Source: Pochonia chlamydosporia 170
Taxonomy: Eukaryota > Ascomycota > Sordariomycetes > Hypocreales > Clavicipitaceae
Length of the DNA: 64,000 nt
Direction of reading: 5' to 3'
Assembly (NCBI RefSeq): GCF_001653235.2
Contig: NC_035791.1
Span: forward strand, 310,001-374,000
The notes under the pieces are model-generated. The model saw only the letters and a program-made list of their open reading frames with translations. It did no database searches and was not told the origin of the DNA. Shown in pieces: positions 22,106 to 33,918 of this stretch. Every line of letters begins with the position of its first letter. Position 1 is the first letter of the stretch. Position numbers and translations under genes: made by a program.

Positions 22106-23113
22106 TTACAGCCGCCCTTTCAAGTTATCACCAAACGTCCAGCCCTTTGAACCATCCCAGTTGATCGACCATGTCATCAGTCCCTTGAGAGCGCCGTTAT
22201 AGTGATCCCAGGCTTGGCCAACTAAACTCGGGGACATGTAACCGCCACCAGCTCCAGACTGCGCCGGCAGCCCAGGGACCTGCATGCTGTACGGAAGTCG
22301 GATTGTGGTGCCTTGAATAACCAGTCCCTTGTTCAAGCAGTCTGTTTGTGCTACGAAGCCTTGGACAGTTCCAGCCGAGTAAGAGTCCCCTGCGCAGCCG
22401 TACATGTTGCCGTTGTAGTATTGCATGTTCAGCCACCACAGCCGACCGTTGTCGACGTACTTCTTGATGATGGGCAAATACGCACCCCAGATGGATCCGT
22501 AAACCACACTGCCACCAGTGACATACGCAGTCTCTGGTGCCATGGTCAAGCCAAAGTTTGCTGGCATCTGCGCAAGGATTCCGTCAATGATGCGGATCAA
22601 ATTGGCCTGGGACGTGGACAGTGTGTTGATATTGCCGCTGCCGGTCAAGCCCGTCTCGATATCGATATCCACACCATCAAAGTTGTACTTTTTTAGAATC
22701 GGGACAATGGTCGAGACGAATCTGTCTGCAACTGTGCTTGAGCTGAGATCTATGCCGGCGGTAGCACCTCCGATAGACATGAGAATGGTGGCGCCGGCAG
22801 CCTTGGCCTGGCACATCTCTGCCGGCGTCGCTACTTTGACACCAGTGTCCATGCCGTCTTGCCACAGCGCCGTCCCATCTGAGAGGATGACCGGGAAAGC
22901 CGCATTGATGACGTTATAACCGTGCTGTTTGATAAGAGGGTTTTGAATAGGCGTCCAACCAAACGGAGGGTGAACACCGTTTGTTGACCCGTCCCAGTTT
23001 TCCCAATATCCCTGGAGAACTTTGCCCGCAGGCTTTCCTTTGGTGGCACATGTCGTGCCTTGTGCGATTGCCGGCACGGCACCGAGGATTGTGCACAACT
23101 CGATAGGACGCAT
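22106..23113 (-). CDS. Secreted GH18 endochitinase (small Bbchit1-like type)
   Basis: Single exon, 335 residues. A signal peptide (about 1-19, ending AIAQG) leads into CATKGKPAGKVLQGYWENWDG. The GH18 signatures are LMSIGG (111-116) and the catalytic DGVDIDIE, with D146, D149, D151 and the proton donor E153. The barrel closes with LMTWSINWDG. There is no chitin-binding or Ser/Thr-rich domain. By eye it closely resembles the short endochitinases of insect-pathogenic Hypocreales such as Beauveria Bbchit1, a subgroup close to bacterial chitinases. It should cut internal beta-1,4-GlcNAc bonds of chitin outside the cell, in cuticle degradation, mycoparasitism or wall turnover. A TATATATATG element lies about 170 nt upstream. 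Confidence 0.93.
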   Translation of the reverse strand: MRPIELCTILGAVPAIAQGTTCATKGKPAGKVLQGYWENWDGSTNGVHPPFGWTPIQNPLIKQHGYNVINAAFPVILSDGTALWQDGMDTGVKVATPAEMCQAKAAGATILMSIGGATAGIDLSSSTVADRFVSTIVPILKKYNFDGVDIDIETGLTGSGNINTLSTSQANLIRIIDGILAQMPANFGLTMAPETAYVTGGSVVYGSIWGAYLPIIKKYVDNGRLWWLNMQYYNGNMYGCAGDSYSAGTVQGFVAQTDCLNKGLVIQGTTIRLPYSMQVPGLPAQSGAGGGYMSPSLVGQAWDHYNGALKGLMTWSINWDGSKGWTFGDNLKGRL

Positions 23114-23281
23114 CTTGGATGTGTCTTGACTCTAGACTCTGGAGTAGATGGCTTATTATCACTGCAGCAAGTAGACGCCTGCCCAAGTTTCTTCGTGGCC
23201 AAGACCAATTGATAGCTTGGCTTGATGCATTCAGAGTTGTCTGAGTCTTCATAAAAGTTCGTTTGGGCGACAGGAATCATC

Positions 23282-23290
23282 ATATATATA
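23282..23290 (-). promoter_or_regulatory. TATA-like element upstream of the chitinase
   Basis: TATATATAT on the minus strand, about 170 nt before the ATG at 23113. Motif and position only. Confidence 0.3.
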
Positions 23291-25341
23291 CACACAGCCC
23301 AATAGCCTAAACTGCCTGTTGTCGCCCACATTACCCATGCCATGTGTTGGAATCACAAGGTAGTATTTTGTGAGTAGCTAAGGAAGAGGGTTAGAAATCC
23401 TCTACTTTTTGTTAGTTGAGTCCATCTTGCGGACAATGACGCCCAATACCCGGACCCCCTCGTAAGAGCGTAACGTAGGATCCTGCTATAAAAGAGTCAC
23501 GAGAAAGATGTTACAACTCCAATCTGGGCAACTATGCTACCTGGAGAAATCCACGATAAGCTCCTACTAGAAGAAGACTAGTGCGCGCAAGGAACAATGC
23601 CTCAAGCAGGAACAGACCAATAAGAAGGGATGGTGATGTACCCCGGTTATTATCGTCACTGGTCAGTATCTGGGTATCTGGGGAAATGGCTATCTTGGTA
23701 GTTAGATGGTTGTAACCTGCCCTCGTCTGCCCAGATAATACTCTAATAACTAGTTAAAAACCCCGACATATTTAGTCTCTTTACCTCACATCAAGTGCTA
23801 CACTCGAAAGGGTCACACAAGACAGAAGCAGGTGCCACACCTCAAAATCCTATTTGATCCGCGTGGCACTTGCTGTTGGAGAAAGTGGAGCTGTACCCAT
23901 TGCTATGCGAGTTTTCACAATGGCAGTAACAAAAGCTCAATATTGACTTTGCAATGAGAGTGTCCCCAAACATCTAATTTGTCACTTCAATAAGAAATAA
24001 TTGCCTCTTTGGCAACTAGGCGATAAAATTCTGGCGGGGACACGACGCATCCCTTGTATAAAAACGCTTCAAGAATCTCAATTGAAGACTGGACAAGGAG
24101 GTTAGTCGGTGGCCGAAGCTCGCCGGAGGACCGCCGGAAGGAATCATGAAGAAGAAACATTAAAGAGAGGAAGGAAGAGAGAAAGGAGAAGGCGAAGAGG
24201 AGGATTCATCAGCAACAACAGTAGATAGAAAAGCGAATTTGCCGGATTCAAAAAGGCTGTAATAACTATCAACTACTACTAACATCTCCCTTTTGGGAGC
24301 AACGCAAGCTCCGCCGAGTTGTCGCCCAGTGTGTGCACAATCCACCACGTCACCCAAAGACTAAATGGTTCTGCTTTTTATATTCCAGAGTCAACAAATT
24401 GCAAGCCCTTGCAATGAAGATCTTCCACGTTATGGATTCACTGGTGCCAGAGAGTCTAGTCTACCTTCCGCATGAGATATGCTTAGCAAAGTCATGTCGA
24501 AACTCTCTGCCCAGACCTTTCCACTCCCGAGAGTCTCCATTCCACAGTACTAGTTCGAGCCCACCAACTGCTGGTGGCTGGATGTGTGGCTAGAATTAAA
24601 CTAACATTGAACTCTGACAGGAAACACCAGGGATAATGTACAGCTGAAAGGAGTTGACATAATTCCGACTGGCTATTCCACAAGTCAACCTCTTTCCTGG
24701 CCCTAATCATGTGGTAGGGTGTGGGTGAGAAGCATGGAATGCTACCATTTCGGATCGGCTCGCCGGAGCCACAGAAGACTCACATCTTGATTCGCAACAC
24801 CAACGTCTTATTATACGAGCAAGGAATTCCACTGAAGCACAGCAAGTCAAGAAGTCATGTGGTATTGTAAGTCTAGTGACTATCTCGACACTGGCTTCTC
24901 TACTTCGTTGTAACTCACGATTCTTTTCATTCTTCCAGTGAATGGACACAAGACTCTCCAACGCGACGTATTGGCCGTGCTATGCCGTCAGACCTTGCAG
25001 AGTAATTCCTTGCACCACGATGAAGCAAACAACAGCCCCTGTATATTCGTCTATACCCTATCAGGGGATCAAATTATATTCCAGGATGTCGGCATTGCCG
25101 CCCACCAGGTCATCAACGGCGGCGTTTTGTGTCCTGCATGTTTGCTTTCAGCCGTTGTGAGCAACATTCAACGCAATGTCGGTCTGTCTGGGGACAGTTC
25201 TTCTTGTTGCTTTTGCTTTTTTATTTACTCCGTCTATCTTCAGTTATTTAGCCCTCATCTCTGCGTCTTTCGTTCGAGTTCATCAACTTTCGTCACTTAC
25301 TGTTTGAGAGAACAAAGCACAGTACCCAAAAACCCTCAGCC
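23291..25341. other. 2-kb intergenic region
   Basis: No supported gene. The right end (about 25200-25330) is pyrimidine-rich, typical of a fungal promoter, and leads into the ATG at 25342. A 179-codon frame at 24938-25477 runs over that promoter and looks like chance. Confidence 0.4.
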
Positions 25342-26553
25342 ATGGAGGTGCTTTCCATCATCGGCTTCGTGGCTACGGCTACACCATTGCTCGAACAGCT
25401 CGTGGCAATGGCCGGAACCCTCATGTCGACGAACAGGGAGGCCGGATTTGAAATGCATGCCATGTCCGACGAGCTGAAGTCTCTAATTGGGGTGTTGGAA
25501 AGCCTTCAAAAGCAAGAATTGCCAACCAACCAGAAGGAAGATTTGAACTTGCTGCTCGCGAGGTGCGCCGGCGTTTTGGATGACTTGAAAAAGCTCAAGG
25601 CGGAATACTATGGAAACTCGATAGCGTGGATGACCAAAGGAAAGGCAAAGATTACCTCCCTTCGGAAGCGGTTGGAAAGCTGTACAAATTCCGCGACCCT
25701 GCAACTTCAGGTACACATGATGTAAGTTGTCATGATTTTTCTTTCTTCCTGCTTTCACTATGATCGTCCACATTCGAACACTACCACAACTGCATCTCTA
25801 TGACTCTTCAGTCCGATGCATGGTTCTCTCTTTCCAAAATGGCCTGTGTTTTGCGGCTAACAGCTTATCCATAGGAACAGTCACCCACACCATTCTCACA
25901 CTGAAGGAGAAGCCACAGATACACCGGACGGGACGTATGTCAGAGATGTGTGTCCTAGCGACCATATCACTCACGCATCGACCGCCAAGAACACCATGGT
26001 AGGTAATGGCGAGAATGACACAGGGTCTGGAGTCATCCGTACCGCGAGCTCGTCTGCCAGCCATTCCAGCTGTCTACAGGAGGCGCTGTTTTTCCGCGAG
26101 GTGAAGTCAATCGATTCGGCCGCGGCCATCATCGACAATTGCCAGGAAATCGAGAATGAATTAGTTGTACTCGAAAATGACCACGCAACGCTTCTGGCGC
26201 AGAACCCAAGCATGGTCGATTCCGTGAACGCCGCAGCCATCGCGCTTCGAGCAGCGCTGGACAAGGTGAAGCCAGTACTCGGGCCTTACACAACGGAATC
26301 GGGTAGAGACACGGCAAAGCGGATGATGAAATCGATTCGGTGGTCTTTGCAGCAGCAGAGAATCTTCAGGCGTCACCTGCCAGAGTTGCATGAGAAAGCC
26401 AGGAACGTGGCACAACACATCTGCATTTTGGAGAAGTTGGCCGAGGATGCAAAATTACTTGCTCGGGCTGCCGCAATGCAGCGTCAGAAGGAGGAAGAGG
26501 ACAAGAATGAGGAGGAAGGCTTTAGACGTCTTACCGCGGCCATGGGTCACTAA
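25342..26553 (+). CDS. Helical protein resembling the N-terminal domain of fungal STAND/NLR proteins
   Basis: Exons 25342-25721 and 25875-26553, joined across a 153-nt intron, give 353 codons (352 residues); the GTAAGT donor and CCATAG acceptor keep the frame. The start (MEVLSIIGFVATATPLLEQLV) and next 110 residues have the pattern of the fungal N-terminal domain found on STAND receptors: a hydrophobic first helix, then amphipathic helices with LKSLIGVLESLQ. A low-complexity linker (NSHPHHSHTEGEATD) leads to a second helical block, predicted coiled coil, ending in a Glu/Lys-rich tail. No NB-ARC, NACHT or repeat domain follows, so this is a stand-alone domain. A role in self/non-self recognition or as an adaptor is inference. 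A single intron is favoured because an acceptor at 25810 leads to a stop. Confidence 0.65.
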
Positions 26554-28557
26554 CTCGAGTAGTTGCTCAATGTTGGGCAGATGCGACGAAGGTATTTACC
26601 TCGACATTCAACATGCTGAGGAAGGGCAACCGCCAGTCACTAGGCGGCGGCCAAAGCCTGCACTGCTGGTCTATGGGACAACATTGTGATGAGCTGGAAT
26701 GGTGGTGTGCTTCTGTTGTGCTTTTTCGCTACGAGATGTTTTTATCCGTAAAGTGGCAAAAGTAAAAACCATTTAAAAAAAAAAAGCAGCATCCAAAGCT
26801 AGCCAGTTAGTCGATTTCTTTTCGGTCAATACAATAGTCATCTCGTATGTGTCTTGAAATAGTTCACATTGCAATTTTCTCCGCTTCTGAAATAATGCAG
26901 AGTGTCATCATACCACTTGGCCAGTGCGATTCTTTCGAAATTACAAAGTGTCAATCCAATCACACAAAAACCGGAGGGTTCATGGTTGGCAGGGCGTCAG
27001 AGCCTCGGAGCCACGCAGCCTCAGAGGTGAAGGACTTGGATGTCAACTCCGTGGCAACATACTGTACGGCTGCACGGACAGAGGAAGGACATTGAGGCAC
27101 ATGCAGCAAATAGGCAGAATGTGTGTGACGATGCCGCTTCCGTTTCAACTGTATTGAGAAGGTCAAACCCGTGAGGCTTGGAGATTTGTTTCATTACCGT
27201 GGAGGACATGACATCTTCACAACAGCCCATGCTGTATCCATAGGTCATGGGGGCCAAGCCCCAAGCCACTCTGGCAAACAAAAGAATATTGGTTCCAAAG
27301 TGAGTAACGAGCAAGGGAAGGACCGCCCCTCCTCGTACGCAAACGTGATGCAGGGCGATATGAATTATGACTATGACTTCCTGGGTACGCATTTGCAGCT
27401 CAGACATGAAACGGCGGTGAATTATGGCCGTGTTCTATCATCGCGGTACAAGTCAGCCCCTGGTCGACTTCACATGCGAAGCAACCGAAGATATCAGTCT
27501 CTGACGCATGGCCTTCAAGCCAACACGCCTGATTCGTGACGGCAGTTGCATAGAGAGTTTTCGTTTGGTCAACATGCATGAAGGGGAGGGTTTTGCGAAC
27601 AAGCCAATACTAGCAACGGCTCAAGAGAAAGATGGCCGATTGGTTGAAACGTCTCATCTTCCTTCCTCCAGGCGATGCTGAGCACTCGAGGCAGCACTAT
27701 AGAGGATAAGTACAACAAATAATACAGTGTTGATGCGTGATGAATACAAAACCGCGGTTACGGGACTACTGTCGTAGGTGGCGATGACTTGAAACCTACG
27801 ATAACTATAGGCTGCATGAATGGAATGTTCTCGAAGGCAATCAGGAAACATCAGACACGGCACACACGGACTTCTCCGCTGGAAGGGCATAGTCTTGGTG
27901 TTCTGTCAGCGGTTTGTGTGTTGCGGTGGCAAACCGCATATAGCCCTCAGGGAATAACATTAGAACGGCACGTCTCACCGATAGGTGCTCTGGTCCATGC
28001 TGGGTCTGGCCACGCCCACCCGGCGCCCGTGAGCCACCTTTTGTGTCGTGATTGTATCTGAAAGGGGTGGAGCGTTCGAGAAAGGCATCAGGCGGTTGCC
28101 CGCTTCAACGAGTCAAGCATCGTGTGTCAGAGTGGTGGTCACACACACGCGAGAGCGAGACAGCTTCTCAGATTCGGGTGGCCTTCCCGACTTATCAGAG
28201 CCGATGGCATTTGGGACAGTCAAAAAAAGCACAAGTTGGCATTCTGATAGGCTAAAGATAGATACAGATACAAAGACAGCTCTCAGCAAAGCATGACCCA
28301 GCTGTGACGTTTACCCGTTTGACCAGTTGCAATGTCACCGGTGCACGATGCTGAGACCGGGCTGCTTACAATCAAGACTGCAAAGCTTGTTATCCAGAGA
28401 GCTAAGCCCCGCTACTGTAACAACTGAACGAAGGTGATGTGGAAGCAAATGGCAGTGGCTCGTCAAAGGGCCAGCTACCGGAAGGAAAGGCAAAACTCAA
28501 TAAAAGTATAACTCAACCACAAGGAATCAAAGACATTCAGGGAGAACGATTCGATTC
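26554..28557. other. 2-kb intergenic region
   Basis: No supported gene on either strand. It includes a short A run at about 26774-26785. Overlapping frames at 27021-27539 on both strands show no family features. Confidence 0.4.
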
Positions 28558-30583
28558 TCAAGCCCGTTTGTAGTTCAGAAGCTCTTCAAATCTGATCAAA
28601 TCAGTGTCACGATAATTCCTGAAGTTAGAAGATAACTTACGCTGAGCTTTGCCATCCCTTCAGACAGTGTGATTCCAGTGTTGGAGCAAACATCAACACG
28701 ACACTCACCACAATGCCCAACCACAAGTTTCAGCTCATACTCGATCACCCGATACCGACGAGAAGAAAAAGGCCTCTGCTTCAACTCTGTTGGTGTCGAA
28801 TCAAGACTAATACGAAATGGCTTGAGCCCTTTCACACCGGCTAGTAATGATGACCGTCAGCAATGCACGTCGGAGTGACTCAGCTTTAGAGACTTACGGC
28901 CTCCCATGGTACGAGGTAGACGTTCTAGGATGAGGTCAGAGAAAACAATCTTCTCAGTCCACTCCTCTGGGTCACTCGCTGAACAAATTCTCCGGATTTT
29001 GTGGCTAAACGTGGTCCCAGGCTCTAGCTTGGTGCCTTTCATGATCACCCAATGGATCTGATTTTGAACGTATAGCTTCCCGTCATGGAGATTTTTTGTC
29101 GGCTTTTGCCCGCAGTGGGTGCGCTGGCAAAAAGGCTGCTCTACGACGACGCCGTAGCTAGCCGGCGCAATTCCAGACTTGAGTAGAAGGTTTGTCTTGT
29201 TGATCACAAGACCCCTGGCCACGGCGAGCTGGGGAGTAGCAGATCTCCACAGCTGCACTTTGCCAAGACTTGGTTTTTCACTCTTCTGCTGCTCCAAGTG
29301 TTCTTTCATTCTCGCGAAGACATACTCAGACGACCCTAGACCGCCAGAGAGGACAACGTGATTCTAGGAGACGAGGTCAGTACGGACAAATAGCGATATG
29401 CAATACCAGCACCTACCACGTGTTGGCCTCCCATCGTTTCGAAATCGCCAAGGACTTTATCAACACAGCCTTTAATGCCCTCGAACTGTTCATCAAATAA
29501 TGCTCCCAGGTCCTGTCTATATAACTGTTAGCACCATTTAATGCTCCTCGGCCTCAGAGCTGCCGCTAGGGACAACTTACGGGTGAAATTCCACGAATCT
29601 GCTGTCCACCTGGTTGGAAACTGGCTGTAGGTACATGCGCCAGACCTCGTTACCTTGAGGTGACGAACCGTATGCATGCTTCCAATTTCGGAAGACTACA
29701 CCTTGCGCTACCGTCTCGGCATAAGTTTTCGGTATGTCTGGATAATCAGTAAGCCGGCGTTCAACAAGTTGCTTGAATCCCATGTCTATCAACACAGAAC
29801 CGAACCCAGTGGCCATAACAGCCATATTCTGCACCATCTGCATAGGTTTGGCTTCTTTGAGTGTGACCAAAGCTAGATCCGTTGTTCCCCCGCCAGCATC
29901 GATCGACAGTATTGTCTCGCCGCGAGTGAATGGGATATCAAGTTCGCTGGCCGAAACCACTGCCGCCGCAGCCTCCGTCAAACCCAAAGCGGCTTTGTGA
30001 CCAGCTTCGCGACCAAAACCAGCGTCATGGGCAATTTTCAAGAAGTCTTCAGCGATACTTGCATCCCAAGTAGCCGGGATACTGAAGGTGAACTCGATGA
30101 CCAACTTGTCCCAGTTTACATCAACTCGACGGCGGAGATGCTTAATAATACTGCCGCTGATGTGGCCGTATACCTGGCTGAGATACTCCTGCACTAGACT
30201 ATATGTCTCGGACCTGCTGTCGGTAGCCCAAGGCGTTTCGTTGAGCCTCTCGGGTTTTGCGTGCAGACACAGCTCGAGGAATCTCCATTTGCTGCCCTCA
30301 TCGAGTTCATTACAGAGAAACCCCCATTTCCTGTTAGTTCCGAGCACGTTCTTGGCCAGGACGGTAGGGACCTTATCCGACATTTGCCCAGGCCAGTCCT
30401 TGACAAACTGTATTTTCTTTACTTGGAGTTCCGGGGCGATCCATGTCACTCCTAGTTTACTGTTAGAGAAGTACGCAGGAGCATTCCATACCAAGATATT
30501 CACGAACCAGTGAAAGTGGTACCGAAATCGACCCCAACCTGCACGTCAACTCGAGCAGTTTCTTTGCCGGCATGGGAGGACAT
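28558..30583 (-). CDS. Hsp70-like ATPase (fungal actin-like ATPase domain protein)
   Basis: Exons on the minus strand: 30508-30583, 29581-30451, 29417-29516, 28898-29363 and 28641-28840, totalling 571 codons in phase. A last short exon after a GTAAGT donor at 28640 has an uncertain acceptor, and I place the stop near 28558. ATP-binding motifs of the Hsp70/actin fold are all present: phosphate-1 VGVDFGTTFTG near the start, phosphate-2 ILSIDAGGGTTDLALV, and the adenosine motif VVLSGGLGSSEYV. The C-terminal part is not a classical Hsp70 peptide-binding domain, as in the HSPA12-like proteins expanded in filamentous fungi. The ATG at 30583 is preferred because the one at 30503 lies inside intron 1. 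Substrate and partners are unknown. A diverged tandem repeat array lies directly upstream. Confidence 0.88.
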
Positions 30584-30744
30584 GTTGGACTGGCTAGCGG
30601 TGACGACAATGTCAACAGCGGCGCGAATGTTCTGTGAATTGTCTGAAAGGAGAAGTTCTGAAAGCTGAAGATGATTGTCAGAGAGAAAGAGAAGAAGCTG
30701 TGGCCCATCGATCCATATTGATGGGTATGCAGGAGCTTTATCAT

Positions 30745-31455
30745 ATCTCCATTGCTAGCTACTTCTGCTCGGTAGTACATGGGATGCCCCCCAGAGGCAA
30801 GGACTTATGTCCCAACTGTACGATACAGTCATGGGTTCGATGGCGGTGTACGAAATTCTAACCGAGCTCGTAAGGAACAATCTGTAGCAAACTAATAGAA
30901 TGTCCCTTTGAAGCATTCTATGCACGTTTTCTTACGAATAGTGGAATAGGTCTGATGGACAAGGATTTATGACATCGTAGTACGATACAAGCACGGGTGA
31001 GATATCAGGACAAGAAACCTTAAGCAAAATCACGACAGATGGTATCTGCAGTAAACGGATAGAATATCTATTTCAAGCACTCTATGCATGTTTGCTTGCG
31101 AATAGCGGAACATGTCGGATTTATGACATGACAGTGCAATACTGTACAAGAACGGGTGAAATATCAGGACAAGAAACCATGAGCAAAATAACAACAGATG
31201 GTATCGGCAGTAAATGACTAGAGGTTCTCTTTCAAGCACTCTATGCTTGTTTGCTTGCGAAGTGTGGATCTTGCCCAATGGACATGAACTTGTGATTCAG
31301 CCCTGCCGTACGGAGTACAAGCATGTTTGATATGCTGGGGTAGGAGGCCTTGACCGCTGATTAAAAAAAACCGAAAAACAGGGGACAATCTGCAGTACGC
31401 TGATAGAGTATCCCCTTCAAGCACTCGACGTTTGCTTGCTGGCAAATTAGTGAAT
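30745..31455. repeat. Diverged tandem repeat array, unit about 160-185 bp
   Basis: Comparable units begin at 30881, 31045, 31204 and 31389 (periods 164, 159 and 185), each opening with TCTGCAGTAAA-like sequence. They share the core CAAGCACTCTATGCATGTTT followed by GCTTGCGAA, and later a GATACAAGCACGGGTGA-like half. A partial copy of the second half lies at about 30795-30850, and unit 4 is truncated. Differences among units are mostly single-base, many of them transitions. The array lies in the region upstream of the Hsp70-like gene. Confidence 0.85.
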
Positions 31456-32574
31456 ATATCCGATATCGCGTGGAGAGTAACAAACAAACCACATGCAGAT
31501 ATCAGTCCACTTCCAAGGCTATTCAGACACAATCAGACTCAGCCTCATGCTCACACTCACAAGTGCCGAGACATGTTCCAGACCAAGTCTGTGCCTTGTT
31601 GCTAGACTGCCACTTCTGTCACCACCACACCTGCATCTGGATCAAGTGCCCTGAACAGCATGGATAACTAATAATAGTTGCCTCGTTTGTTTTTCACATA
31701 ATAGGAAGTGGGCTGTAAGCCATCTTGTGAAAGAACTTTGGATAATGCGTGCAGCCACGTTTACGGGGTCATGTCAGGCGGCCAGTGCTCATTCTGTTCA
31801 CCCTGGGGAGGCTCCTTTCACACGTACGTGTTAATGGTGAGAATGGCATCTCTATGACGTCGGCAAAAAAAGTTCAGTATGCAGCAACAGGGACCAGATC
31901 ATAGAACTTTTACCTCTCACGTCTTCAAGGCTGCCAGATATCACATATTCATCCGACCAAAAGATATACGGCAGCTCTTTTGAACTACTCATCAGGATTC
32001 AGGAGCCTTCATAGCGAGGTGTAGAGTTGACCACGTGCAGCATTGAACATTACCATTGAGGTCAACAAGGTTACCATCAGTACTGTATATGGAGCAACTT
32101 TATTTATGGTGAAGCACGTTCACTTGATCCGTACTGTTGCCACCGTCCAGGCATCAACAAGGCTCTGGTGGGCATTGCACTCCGTCAAGTCAAAAGACGG
32201 AACTCCGCACTGCATTCAGCCATGTTTTTTCCCTTCCGGTTTGCCAATATTAGACAGACGCACATTGTCATCCCCCCTGGTCTGTTTCATATACTCAAAG
32301 ACCCCAACTCAGTCTATCGACTAGAATTGCCGCACAAAGCGCTTGTGGCTTGGTGGCGCACAGCCGTATTCGAACTGCCTGCTCCCTTGATATGATCTAT
32401 TTCCATTTCGTCTATCATTGAATGCCATAGCCTAGTTTTACTTTAACTTTCCCAGAAGATGAAGGGGGAAAGATTATAAAATCTTTCAGTCACGACTTTC
32501 CGGCACACATCATTTCTTGGACATCAGCTACTCCTCTTCTCATCACCTTCTCTTTCACAAAATCTACCGAAGTC
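31456..32574. other. Intergenic region
   Basis: No supported gene. Upstream sequence of the membrane-anchored protein at 32575. Confidence 0.4.
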
Positions 32575-33918
32575 ATGGGCATCATATCTTCAATCTCGAC
32601 TTCTGTTCGAGGAGATATCCCCAGTTCGACCCAATGGTCACAGCCTCCAGTGCCCACGGCATCAGAAACGCTCACGGCCGTGGCAACTGTGGCAACATCA
32701 GTTCGCGATGGCGGAATAGGTGCAGCAGTGGGAGTTGTCGTTGGAATACTACTGGGTGCAGCGTCTATGTGGTATTACTTTCAAAGACCTGTCCCAGTTA
32801 CCACTCTCGGCCCGAATGATTTCAACCATGCGAAGATGATTGTCGGTGCCGGGGTCCATGTGCAGCCGCCCAAGCCGAAAGAAAAGCTCACTCGTAACGC
32901 TGTACTGGACTTTTATCAGCTGGATGGTCCTGATTGTCTTGTTGGACGCACTATTCCAAACAAGGTCGGAGAGATAAGCGCCGGCACCACACGGCACGTC
33001 GACTACTACTATCATCTCGACAAAGTCTCGAGTCTCCCCGACAATTTTGACGAGGCTCTTAGCCGTTTTGTTCCAGACGAAAAGGAGGCCGCCACTCTCA
33101 AAGCCCTACTAATCGATCCATTCTCTCGTGACCTCGCAATTTGCCACTTGATAGCGCGTGCTTTCTGGACAAATCTTGACGTACATAGCGTTGGGCCCCT
33201 CTCCCTTCTCCCGCCAACGGTCACCGAGTTCATGACATCCCTCCCGTTTTCCTATGAAACCGCAGCACCTGAAGGTAGCCTCTCCCCTCCAATCTACTCC
33301 AATTTGAACTTCGCTAATGAACAATGGGGCTTCTCAGGTCGCCAGGGATTGATAGCTTGGAGAACGGTTACTGCATTCCTCATGAAACACGATTATTTTC
33401 TGGCCGGTCCCTTGAAGCCGCCACCGAGCATCGAACCGCAGATGAAAAAGCTCGTTGCCGCGATCAGCGATGTGTTGGCTCCTTTTGCCAGGGACGATAT
33501 GCCCGAAGACTGCCCCTGTGACTACATCCACCACCTCGAAACAGGGCTCGGCAATCGTTACCTCGAACTTGGCTACCAGATATTCTCCAATCCACTTGAA
33601 TTCCACTTCGTATTCGAGCCAGCACCCAGCATGGAAACCGGACTCGTCACTGCCCCAGGCTTAGCCGTACTCAGCTCTTGGTACGGAGAGCCCCTCGACA
33701 GACCAGGGATGGTCGATGGGTATCCTCTAATTCAAGTGCCAAGGGTGAAAGTGATTCTTGGGCCGGGCGATAATTACGAAGAAAAAATGAAAGAAGGAGA
33801 CAGACTCGTTGCAGAGCGCCTCAAGGAGCTTGAGGAGCAGAGGCTAAAAGCAGAACATGAGGAGCCCCCTGAGGAAGAGGAAACAGGCCTCCATAACAAC
33901 TGTCTGGTATACCGTTGA
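32575..33918 (+). CDS. Membrane-anchored protein of unknown function
   Basis: Single exon, 447 residues, not recognised. The N-terminus MGIISS fits the N-myristoylation pattern MGxxxS. After a Ser/Thr/Pro-rich stretch there is one transmembrane helix at about 46-69 (GGIGAAVGVVVGILLGAASM). The large remaining part (70-420) is globular in composition, with many conserved-looking Trp, Tyr and Pro residues, and ends in an acidic, Glu/Lys-rich helix (EEKMKEGDRLVAERLKELEE). It looks like a real gene, with a long frame, an ordinary start context and a protein-like composition. The transmembrane segment and possible lipid site suggest anchoring to a membrane with a cytosolic domain. Orientation and function are unknown. 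Confidence 0.7.
   Translation: MGIISSISTSVRGDIPSSTQWSQPPVPTASETLTAVATVATSVRDGGIGAAVGVVVGILLGAASMWYYFQRPVPVTTLGPNDFNHAKMIVGAGVHVQPPKPKEKLTRNAVLDFYQLDGPDCLVGRTIPNKVGEISAGTTRHVDYYYHLDKVSSLPDNFDEALSRFVPDEKEAATLKALLIDPFSRDLAICHLIARAFWTNLDVHSVGPLSLLPPTVTEFMTSLPFSYETAAPEGSLSPPIYSNLNFANEQWGFSGRQGLIAWRTVTAFLMKHDYFLAGPLKPPPSIEPQMKKLVAAISDVLAPFARDDMPEDCPCDYIHHLETGLGNRYLELGYQIFSNPLEFHFVFEPAPSMETGLVTAPGLAVLSSWYGEPLDRPGMVDGYPLIQVPRVKVILGPGDNYEEKMKEGDRLVAERLKELEEQRLKAEHEEPPEEEETGLHNNCLVYR

Noticed and set aside
24938..25477. 179-codon frame before the STAND-like gene
   Set aside because: Runs across a pyrimidine-rich promoter and into the real gene in another frame; no domain.
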